From: Chloroflexia bacterium
GTDB lineage: Bacteria > Chloroflexota > Chloroflexia > Thermobaculales > Thermobaculaceae
DNA: 33,832 bases
Assembly: GCA_030446765.1 (NCBI GenBank)
Contig: JAUJMR010000003.1
Coordinates: forward strand, 80,304-114,135
Direction: 5' to 3'
The position numbers and the translations under genes were made by a program. The notes beneath the pieces were generated by a model. That model was given only the letters and a program-made list of their open reading frames with translations, ran no database searches and was not told where the DNA came from. Shown in pieces: positions 16,233 through 24,669 of this stretch; position 1 is the stretch's first letter, and each line of letters opens with the position of its first letter.

Positions 16233-18803
16233 TCACTCGCCTGAGCCGCCGCAACCGGAACCTCCCGAGCCGGAGTCGCTGCTTGCTCCGCAGGGTCCAT
16301 CCTCTGGCAGCGCATAGTCCATAACCTCATCCCAACTCATCTCTCGCCCCTCCGCCCACGCCGCGGCGAACCGTGCCTCGCCCAGCTCGGCGCGAACCGA
16401 GGCTACTGCCATCTCATTCTCAGTGCGCTCAGGCAGCCGCGCGGTGGGGAGATGCCTTCGGTGAGTCCATCGACCGCCGCAAGGAGTCGCGCGCCCCGCG
16501 CGTGCCGTCCCTGGGCCCGCGCGACGTTTGCCATGCCAATGACAGAACGAGCGAGGAACCGTCTATCTCCGACTTCGGCACATAGCCTCAGCGCCCGCTC
16601 GTGCAGGGCGCTAGCTCGCTCGTGCTCTCCCGCCATGGCTGCGGCCAAGCCGAGGTGGTGGAGGGAGATGATGATGCCCTTCGCCCCCAACATCTCAAAT
16701 CGCGACAGGCTCTCCTCGAGTTGGTCCGGGCCCGTGCAGGATCGGACTGTAGCAGCGCCACCCGAGATAGATCGTGCAGCGCCATTGCTACACTCCACGC
16801 ATCTCCCGCTGCTCGTGACAGCGCCAGGCTCTCCTCAAGGAGAGCGCGCGCAGGGTCGTGCTCTTCAGCGAGGATCGCCGCCTTGCCGAGACCGCGGAGC
16901 GCCCTGGCCAGTCCCCGCGCATCGCCTGCCTCCCGAAACAGGACCGCTGCCTCCTCGTTTACGGAGCGTATACCCTCTGCGTCCCCGTAGCTCCAGAGGA
17001 CCTCTCCGAGCATGTGGAGCGTCTGAGCGAGGGCCGGACCATCCCCCACTTCCCGCCATATCCTCGCGCTCTCCTCAAAGAGCCTGCGTGCATCCGCGTA
17101 GTCGCCCTGGATGTGCACCAAGCCGGACAAGTGATACAACGCCTTTGCCCGAGGTATGCTGCAGATGTAGGGCGGCGCTGGCTCCTTGCACGCCGTGTTC
17201 ATACCCTCGTAATGCTCCGCTGAGCCTGGTCCGCCCCTCGCTCCAGTGGCCGCGCCAGAGCCAGAACCAGCCCAGGCACGCCGCCATCCGTAACAGGGCC
17301 AGTACATCCCCTTCATCCTCGAACCACTGCAGTGCAGCCCGCAGGTTGCCGTGCTCAGCTTGCAAGCTGTCCAGCAACGCGACCTGCTCGACCACGCCAA
17401 GCTCGGGCTCTGCGCGCTCCGCCATCCCCAGAGTAGTAGCTAGCCGCGTGCCGCTGGCTCACACACTTGCCTCTGCGGCCTCTGCACTCTCCCCGAGCAA
17501 CTCGGCTGCATACTGCCTCACCGGCTCCAGCATCCTGTAGCGGGGAGAGCCTTCCAGGGCGGGCTCAATCACCACCAGCGACTGATCGATGAGCCGCCCG
17601 ACGACCTCTAAGATGCTTCCCGCCTGCCCAGCACCGGCCGCATCGACTGCTTCTGCCGCCTCGAGCGTCCATCCGCCGGCGAAGACGGAGAGTCGACGGA
17701 ACAGTGTCTGTTCACGCTCTTTTTGCAGCAGATTGTAGCTCCAGGCGATCGCGTCGCGCATCGTCCGCTGTCGCGCGGGCAGGTCGCGCGCACCCCGGTG
17801 AGCAAAGGCAGCGAGCGGTCCAACCGCTGGAGCAAATCCGTAGGCGGGAGCAGCTTCACGCGCGCGGCCGCCAGCTCGAGCGCGAGCGGCAATCCATCTA
17901 GCTTATGACAGATCCTCGCGATGGAGCGGAGGTTGGACGGCGTGAGCTCAAGGGATGGAGACGCCTGCCGGGCGCGGCGTACAAAGAGCTGCACCGAGGC
18001 CGCCTCCTGAGCCGCCAGTATCCTCGATGGGTCTGCACACGGGACAGTTCGGGCAGGACACGAGCGGAGGCACCGGGTACCCTCCTGCTCGCCCTGCAGT
18101 CGCAGCCGTTCGCGGCTTGTTGCTAGGGCCTTGAGTTGCGGGCACGCGAGCAGCAAGTCGGCCACCTCCGTGGCAGCGTCGAGGACGTGCTCGAAGTTGT
18201 CGAGCACAAGCAGCATCTCCCTGTCACGCAGGTAGCTTTGCAGGATCTTGCGCGGGGTATGCCCGCCGGCCTCCCTCAGACCGAGCGCGTGTACCACGGT
18301 GGGTATGACGAGCGTCGGGTCGTTCAGCGGCGCGAGCGGCACGAAGGCGACCCCGTCGGGGAAGAGACGAAAGCTCGCCGGGCCGTCTCGACGGCCAACC
18401 GCGTCTTACCCACGCCGCCCGGACCGGTCAGCGTGAGGAGGCGCACTTCCGGCTGCCCCAGCAGGTGCAGCACGTCCCGTCCCTCGCACCCACGCCCGAT
18501 GAGCCGCTCCATATGCTCAGGTAGCGCACATGTCGAGGAGTCGTCAGGCTCGACGGTAGCTGAGGGCTCGCTCCTGCCTCTCGTAGTCGCCGCGATGCTG
18601 GCTCGGTCGGCCTGTGTAAGCCCCAGCGCTTCGGCCAGATGGCGCAGCGTATCTGGGTGGGGTCGCCGCCGCTCACCCCGTTCTAGCGCACCGATCGCGT
18701 TCTTGCTCAAGCCCGCACGCTCTGCAGCTCCTCCTGCGAGAAGCATTCCCGCCCCCTCACGGTGGCGCCGCAACAGAGCGCCGAGGTGCTCAGCACCGAT
18801 CAC
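16233..18803 (-). pseudogene. XRE HTH - NB-ARC - TPR (AfsR/MalT-like) regulator, heavily frameshifted
   Basis: Segments in correct order but several frames spell a roughly 850-residue transcription regulator of the STAND ATPase type. An XRE helix-turn-helix lies at 18803-18600 (AERAGLSKNAIGALERGER). The Walker A loop LTLTGPGGVGKTRLAVET is near 18440. After a shift comes the Walker B-like MLLVLDNFEHVLD (about 18215), then [19 protein letters not shown], then [14 protein letters not shown] and [11 protein letters not shown] (17750-17650). TPR-like repeats follow (GDYADARRLFEESARIWREVGD, AGDARGLARALRGLGKAA). The frame shifts again before ALHERALRLCAEVGD and a Gly/Ser-rich end at 16233. About eight frameshifts are needed, so it is not functional. 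The 18804-19033 gap shows no gene. Confidence 0.82.
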
Positions 18804-19033
18804 TCACGGCTCAGGATAACCTCCCTACACCACACAGATGCACGGGCCAACAAGCGCGGACGGGGTTCTCGGACGAGCGTAGTTTACCACGACGCTCCCC
18901 TGCCCACGCGTATTGGTCGATTGTTGGTCAACTGTGGGCCGAAAGTGGGTGGCCCCGCGAGCTCCCCTGTAGGAAACTGGATGGCGGGAAGGCTATTCGA
19001 GGCAGAATGCTCGTCTCACAGGAGGTATCCAGA

Positions 19034-19114
19034 ATGGCAATACGCGAACATGAACCGCGCAATCCTGGAGGCGGCCGTCACGTAGATGCGCGGCACACTT
19101 CTCTGAGGCAATAA
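19034..19114 (+). CDS. Possible 26-residue peptide with strong ribosome binding site
   Basis: ATG at 19034 follows AGGAGGT (19020-19025) with ideal spacing and encodes MAIREHEPRNPGGGRHVDAR plus six residues before TAA. I recognise no family. It could be a real small peptide, a leader for the next gene, or the start of a decayed gene. Confidence 0.3.
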   Translation: MAIREHEPRNPGGGRHVDARHTSLRQ

Positions 19115-19140
19115 GACACACACAAAAGAGGGAGCGTGCT

Positions 19141-20018
19141 TTGAGAGTCGGGCTTGTCCTACCTGCGGTAACCGGGGAAGTGGGCACTCATCTGCCCAGG
19201 TATGCCGAGTTGCCTGGCGCTCAAGCAGAGAGACGCGGCTTCGATGCCCTCTGGGTGCCGGATCATCTCAGGTGGGAAGGCAGCTGGGAGTGCTGGTCGA
19301 TCCTTGCGGGGCTCGCGGAGGCCACCAACCGCATCGAGCTAGGCCCGTGGGTCAGCTGCGTACATTTCCACTATCCTGCGGTCCTCGCAAAGAAAGCCAT
19401 CACAATCGACGAGTTGAGCGGGGGCGACTCATCCTGGGTCTCGGTGCCGGTTGGCATCGTCCGGAAGCGGATGCGTTCGGGATCCCTTTCGACCACAAGG
19501 TCGACCGCTTCGAGGAGGCGCTGCAGATCATCATCCCGCTGCTGCGCGAGGGGAAGGTCACCTTCCGGGGCAAGTACTACCAGGCCATCGACTGCGAGAT
19601 CGTGCCTCGTGGCCCCCGTCCCGGTGGCCCGCCTGTCCTCATCGGCGCTGCGGGCCCCCGGATGCTGCGGCTGGCGGCGCGCTACGCCGACATGTGGTGC
19701 TACGGGCGCCGACCTATGTCATCCACGCGTGCCGAGCTGCTGGCCGGGCTGGACACAGCGTGCGAAGAGGTGGGCCAGGACGTTGAGTCCATCGAGGTGC
19801 AGGATGGGCTGCTTGCGGTCTATCCGGATCTGGCGCCGGTGGATGGGGAGTCAGCGGCTAGGGCTACCCCAGTCGGTGGGATTGCGGCCGATCTGCGCAA
19901 GCTAGAGATGCTTGGCGTGGACCACGCCGTCTGCCTGTTTACACCACCGACCTCCGCGGCACTCGCGCGGCTGGCGGAGGAGCTGCACGCTTATCGGGGA
20001 GCGACAGCCCGAGTGTGA
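19141..20018 (+). pseudogene. Luciferase-like (LLM, F420-type) monooxygenase with one frameshift
   Basis: TTG at 19141 lies after GAGGGAG and starts MRVGLVLPAVTGEVG. The family segments GFDALWVPDHLRWEG and ATNRIELGPWVSCVHFHYPA are followed by ITIDELSGG. There the frame breaks at a G5 run (19420-19424). Adding one G restores RLILGLGAGWHRPEADAFGI, FRGKYYQ, PVLIGAAGPRMLRLAARYAD and the C-terminus to 20018. With that one base the protein would be about 292 residues, normal for the family. These enzymes oxidise or reduce diverse substrates with reduced flavin or F420. Because there is a single lesion in a homopolymer, this may be a sequencing error or a very recent loss. Confidence 0.82.
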
Positions 20019-20081
20019 GCTTCATCGCCCTTGCCGGTATTACCGGTCCCGATACATAGACCCGGAGGTGTACCGAGGTCG

Positions 20082-20090
20082 TGATAATCT
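20082..20090 (+). promoter_or_regulatory. Extended -10 promoter upstream of the APH-like pseudogene
   Basis: TGaTAATCT fits the pattern seen at other genes here. The expected transcription start is near 20097, and a GGGAGG ribosome binding site follows at 20105-20110 before the ATG at 20119. Confidence 0.5.
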
Positions 20091-20118
20091 ACGCGGCACA
20101 TATTTGGGAGGCAATGTC

Positions 20119-21284
20119 ATGGATAACGCGGCGGAACTCGATGCAGTGAATCGAGACAAACTCGTACCTCTGGTGCGGGCCGCCCTGGGGAGCGATACCT
20201 TGGAGGTGATCGACTGGCAGTTGGTCCCCATCCACGGTGGTGCAGGCATGGGCACCACCGTATACCGCGTTGTCGGCACCGGACGAGACGGCGCGCAGGG
20301 ACATGGACTGGTCGATCATCCTCAAAGTCATCCACGCGGGGTCCGAGAACGAGGATGCCTGCGACTGGAACCACTGCAAGCGCGAAGCGCTCATCTACGC
20401 CTCCGGCATGCTCGACGACTTGCCCGCCGGGCTCTCCGCACCGCGCTGCCTGGGGGTTGAGGACCCATCGCTCGATTGTTCCTGGCTGTGGCTTGAGGAC
20501 ATTCCCCACTCGTCTGAACAGCCCTGGTCCCTCGCCGACTACGCCACCGTCGCCAGACAGCTGGGCAGATTCAATGGTGCCTACTTGACGGGAGAGGTGC
20601 CCATCCCATCTCATCCATGGCTGAGCAAGGAATAGCTACGGGGATGGACAGAGAAGAGTGCTCCCGCCATCGACCTCTTTCCCGGTATCCTGGAGTCCCC
20701 ACTGATCCGCCGTTGCTTCCCCACCACCCCCATGGTCGACGCCTACCTGCGCATCTGGGATGAGAGAGCGGACTTCCTGAACGCCCTTGAGCGGCTGCCC
20801 CAGGTGTTCTGCCACCGAGATGCGTTCCGGCGCAATCTCTTCCTCCGGCCTGACTACATCGACACGGACCGGTTGGTGGCGATCGACTGGGCATTCGCCG
20901 GACCGGGTGCGGTGGGCGAGGAGCTGGCCACGCTCGTGCTCGCCGGTATCGCCTTCTTCGAGGTGGAGCTGTCGATAATGGGCGACCTGGAGCAGGTTGC
21001 GTTCGAGGCATATCTGGAGGGGCTGCGAGATGCGGGCTGGCAGGGGGATCCACGGATCGTACGGTGGACTATGCGGCGTGTGCACTCCGATACGGTCCGG
21101 GATGCGCGGTCCCGGCGCTGCTAGCGACCATGGACCCCGCGATGCAGGGCGCGCACCGCAGCTGTTCGGCGTCACCGCTGAAGAGGCAACGGACAGATTC
21201 TCGATGTTGTGGTCTCATGTCCTCCACCTGGCGGAAGAGGCGAGGCAGCTGATGAATGACCTCCCCCAGATCACCGGCCGTTAG
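20119..21284 (+). pseudogene. APH-fold phosphotransferase with frameshifts and an amber codon
   Basis: The gene starts MDNAAELDAVNRDKLVPLVR with a good ribosome binding site. Near 20300 the frame changes to MDWSIILKVIHAGSEN. It continues to KE followed by TAG (20633-20635), where a Trp codon fits the reading, since LRGWTEKSAPAID follows in the same frame. The kinase catalytic segment QVFCHRDAFRRNLF and the metal-binding region AIDWAFAGPGAVGEEL are then well preserved. Two more frame changes near 21075 and 21150 are needed to reach QLFGVTAEEATDRFSMLW and the end at 21284. It resembles APH-type kinases but is a different subfamily from the intact copy at 7879. Confidence 0.8.
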
Positions 21285-21289
21285 CCGAG

Positions 21290-22538
21290 TTGTGGAGATT
21301 GCGGGCAGGACACTGCCGAGGCGGAGTGCCCGCGCCCCTGCGGCGTCCGACGTTCCGGCGGTTGTGGGTCGGGATGAGCCTGTCCTATGCGGGGGATCGG
21401 CTCCAGGTCCTCGCGCAAGGCTGGCTGGTCGCCACGGTCACGCAGTCGGCCCTGGGCGTCGGGCTCATCTCAGCGCTCGGCTCGCTGCCCCTGCTCCTGC
21501 TCCCCATAGGCGGTGCCATCGTCGAGCAGATGGACCGGCGCCGGACGCTGCTGATGATCCAGCTCGCCGGCGCCGTGGTTACCGCGCTGGTGGCCGCCCT
21601 GGTCCTGACCGGCCACTTCGCGCTGTGGCACATCTACGCCTGGTCGCTACTCAACGGGCTTGGCACTCTGCTGGCACGTCCCGCGTACAAGGTGGTGCTG
21701 ACGGAGGCCGTGCCGCGCGATGAGGTGCGCTCGGCGGTGGCCATCAACTCCGTCAGCGAGACCGCGTCCCTGACGCTGACCAACGCCGCGGGCAGCGTGA
21801 TGCTGGCCTGGCTCGGACTGCCGGTAGCTTTCCTGCTCAACACCGTGAGCTACCTGGTGGCCGCGCTGAGCCTTTGGAGCCTATCTGGTATCGGACATCC
21901 TCCCACAAAGGATCACCACCGACTCACGCCTCGGGTGGTGCTTGCCGACCTTCTCGACGGTGTTCGGTATCTCGTTCGGCGGCCTGAGATGCTCCACCCG
22001 CTCCTTCTCACCTTCGCGACGATCGCGTTGGCCGGGCCCCTCGTCGCGGTCCTGCCGGCGATCGTGCACGAGGGGGTGGGTCGATAGTGGATCTCGGGGT
22101 GCTCGCGGCGGGTATGAGTCTGGGCAGTCTGGGTGGGGCTGTGCTGGCCGGAACCCGCCCGGAGGGTCGAGTGCCACAAGGCTGTATGGTCTGATGGGAT
22201 TGGTGGCGGCACTTGCCGTCGCCCTCTTCGTCGGTCTGCCTACGGTCATCCCGCAGTTCGTAGCGCTAGCCGCGATAGGCCTCCTGGCGTTTGCTCAGGC
22301 CGTCTGGAACACGAACCGGATTCGTCAGTTGGCCGATCCTCAGTATCAAGCGCGACTCCAGGCCATCACCTCGATGGCGTTCACCCTGGGCCTCCTGGTA
22401 GGTGCGCTCTGGGCGGGCGCCGCGATCGACCGACTGGGGAATAGGGGGCTTCTGTTGGGCGCGGCCGTCCTCACTGTCTGCTCGGCCGCCTCGCTGGCAC
22501 GATCCAGCGGTGCCCGCACGACACAAAGGGTTGGCTGA
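21290..22538 (+). pseudogene. MFS transporter (MFS_3-like exporter) with two frameshifts
   Basis: About twelve membrane segments are encoded, typical of drug-type MFS exporters. TTG at 21290 or GTG at 21326 starts it; FRRLWVGMSLSYAGDRLQV and the inter-helix loop EQMDRRRTLLMIQ are clear. The frame ends prematurely at TAG 22085-22087, just after a G5 run (22072-22076). One more G would continue as GSIVDLGVLAAGMSLGSL. A second single-base loss near 22172 (GTGCCACAAGG) leads to RLYGLMGLVAALAVALFVG and the rest, ending 22538. Both lesions are in short runs of G or C. It lies six bases after the APH pseudogene and was probably in the same operon. Confidence 0.85.
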
Positions 22539-22667
22539 TTGTGAGCATCTGACGTGACGACCGGGCGGGGTAGCCACTGGAGAGTGATAAGTATCGCGCC
22601 GGCTGTCGAAACCATGTACTATGGGATACCCAAATCGGCAGAGCACAGAGAAACGCGGTGAGCGAGG

Positions 22668-23411
22668 ATGACCCGAGAGCGGACACGCAGACTGGAGTGG
22701 GAGGGGAGCCTCAACGCCCGGGACCTGGGTGGATATCGGGCGGCTGATGGACAGGAGACGCGATGGGGCGCGATCGTGCGCTCCGATAGCCTGCACGCGC
22801 TGACGGAAACGGGCCAGGCCGCGCTCGTCGCGTACGGGGTGCGCTCCATCGTGGACCTGCGCCTGCCGCAGGAGCTTGAGGTGGATCCCAACCCCTTCGC
22901 GGAACCGGGCCAGCACGGCATCGCGTACACGAACGTGTCGTTTATTGATCCAGGAGCATCGCCGCCCGACACCATCTCCACGATTGTGGAAGACTACACC
23001 GGTCTGCTCCAGCGGTTCGCCACGCGGGTGGGCACCGCCCTTACGGCGATCGCACGCGCACCCGAGGGGGGAGTGCTGGTGCATTGCGCGGCGGGGAAGG
23101 ACCGCACCGGGCTCGTCTGCGCGCTCGTGTTGGATCTGGCCGGCGTTGACCGCGAGACCATCGGCGCGGACTACGCGCTGAGCGGGGAGTACCTCAAGCC
23201 CCGGCAGGAAGAGTGGCTCCTGAACGGCCCCGGAGAGCGGGCAGATCGAGAGAAGATACTGGTGTGGGGTGAGCCCAGGGCCGAGGTGATGGCCGAAGTA
23301 CTCGATCGCGTGGAGGACCGCTACGGCGGATCGGAAGCGTATCTACGCGAGGCGGGTGTCGACGATGAAGCTATCACCCGCCTGCGTAGCCGTCTGCTTG
23401 CCCCGGAGTAA
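22668..23411 (+). CDS. Tyrosine/dual-specificity phosphatase (Y_phosphatase3 type)
   Basis: The 247-residue protein carries the cysteine-phosphatase signature HCAAGKDRTGL, with nucleophile Cys140 and Arg146. NARDLGGYRAADG near the N-terminus and VRSDSLHALTETG are typical of the bacterial Y_phosphatase3 (LipA/PtpB-like) family, which acts on phosphotyrosine or phosphoinositides. No signal peptide is visible, so it is cytoplasmic. ATG at 22668 is preceded by a weak GGTGAG ribosome binding site, and a possible -10 TACTAT lies at 22617-22622. It is intact although both neighbours are decayed. The substrate is unknown. Confidence 0.9.
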   Translation: MTRERTRRLEWEGSLNARDLGGYRAADGQETRWGAIVRSDSLHALTETGQAALVAYGVRSIVDLRLPQELEVDPNPFAEPGQHGIAYTNVSFIDPGASPPDTISTIVEDYTGLLQRFATRVGTALTAIARAPEGGVLVHCAAGKDRTGLVCALVLDLAGVDRETIGADYALSGEYLKPRQEEWLLNGPGERADREKILVWGEPRAEVMAEVLDRVEDRYGGSEAYLREAGVDDEAITRLRSRLLAPE

Positions 23412-23489
23412 GCGCGGTTTCGTGGCAGGAGCGGAACACGGGTTGCACGCCGTCATTAGGGAGTTCGATTCGGCCAACAGGTGGACCGG

Positions 23490-24147
23490 CGCAGCCCGCG
23501 TATGCACTACGGACAATTGTCGCCGGAGAGCACGATGCATACTGCCGGGGGTGGGCGAGGGATGCCGCCTTGTGGGGTAAGCCGATGTACCTGCGCTTCG
23601 CCCACGAGATGACTGGTAACTGGTACGCATGGAGCCCTGGATGAACGGCAATACGGCCGCCAAGTACGTAACCTCGTGGCGTCAAGTGGTCGATATCCTC
23701 CGCCGGGAAGGTGCCACGAACGTGCGCTGAGTATGGTCGCCGAACATCGCGTACGATGGCAGCACTCCGTACGCCGAACTCTACCCCGGGGACAGCTACA
23801 GGGACTGGGCGGGGCTGGATGGGTACAACTGGGGTACCACTCAGCCCTGGTTGATCCGGACCGGCCTCGAGGGGGCTTTCGGATCATCCTACGATGCGCT
23901 CGTGGCACTCACATCGAAACCGATGATGATTGCCGAGACCGCTTCCACAGAAGTGGGCAGGGATAAGGCCGCATGGATACGCGAGGGCCTGCTTGCAACC
24001 GTACTGTCGAGATTCTCCAGAGTGCAGGCGGTGATCTGGTTCCACGAGGACAAGGAGAGGGACTGGCAAGTGAACTCCACGCCGGAGTCGCTTGATGCCT
24101 ATCAGGACGTTGTCGCCTCCCCTGCATACGGCGGCCGCTTGCCCTAA
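23490..24147 (+). pseudogene. GH26-like glycoside hydrolase, 3' remnant
   Basis: The C-terminal two-thirds of a beta-mannanase-like hydrolase can be read. QPAYALRTIVAGEHDAY and WARDAALWGKPMYLRFAHEM (acid/base Glu in AHEM) lie in one frame. A frameshift near 23638 leads to GNTAAKYVTSWRQVVDILRR. A TGA at 23728-23730 then stands where Trp is expected in NVRxVWSPNIAYDG. The rest runs cleanly through YPGDSY, GLDGYNWGTT, SKPMMIAETAST (nucleophile Glu), VQAVIWFHEDKE and AYGGRLP to TAA at 24147. The 5' part with the signal peptide is missing. GH26 enzymes hydrolyse mannan or mixed glucan outside the cell. The call rests on the WGKPMYLRFAHEM and MIAETAS motifs. Confidence 0.75.
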
Positions 24148-24669
24148 ATCGTCTGTCCGCATCGAGGATCAGACATCGTGGACCGAGCGGTCGACCTCGT
24201 CTCCTATTTGCACCTGCCACCATTCTACGCCCCGGACGGCAATCCGTTGCGCTCGATGTCACAGCCGAGGGCTGATTCCTCAAGGCTTGGATGGTGACTT
24301 CCCGACCAGATCAGCCATCGCGGCTTATTGACCCAATGTTAACCTATGCGTTTACCGAGAATTGACCTTGATGCGATAGCATTTGACATTATTGCGACAA
24401 TGTCCCGTCCCTCTCCTATTCGACAGTACCGGGCGGCACTTCACTGGCGTAATCAGGCATAGATCCGCCATGTAAGGGATTGTGTAAAGGTGCTGAGGAG
24501 GAGCCGTCGCGGCTACATAGCGGTGATCGACTCCACGACGTGGGAGGAGGCGAACTCGCAGGTCGGCATAGTACGGGATCTATCGTAGCATCGATGACTT
24601 GCGGCACTGGAACCGGACCGGACAAAAAACTTAGTCCTCCAGCATGGCAAGGAGAACGTTCCTCACATT
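24148..24669. other. AT-richer intergenic region before the glycosyltransferase operon
   Basis: No gene was found in these 522 bases. The middle (about 24320-24410) is visibly richer in A and T than its surroundings and contains TTGACC (24328-24333) and TTGACA (24383-24388), possible -35 elements, but no convincing -10 at proper spacing. An AAGGAG lies at 24649-24654, 15 nt before the ATG at 24670, rather far for a ribosome binding site. The promoter of the next operon probably lies here, and the base change may mark the edge of a transferred segment. Confidence 0.4.

Noticed and set aside
16452..17540. Plus-strand open frame (362 codons)
   Set aside because: It is antisense to the TPR part of the broken regulator, whose helical repeats are clear on the minus strand.
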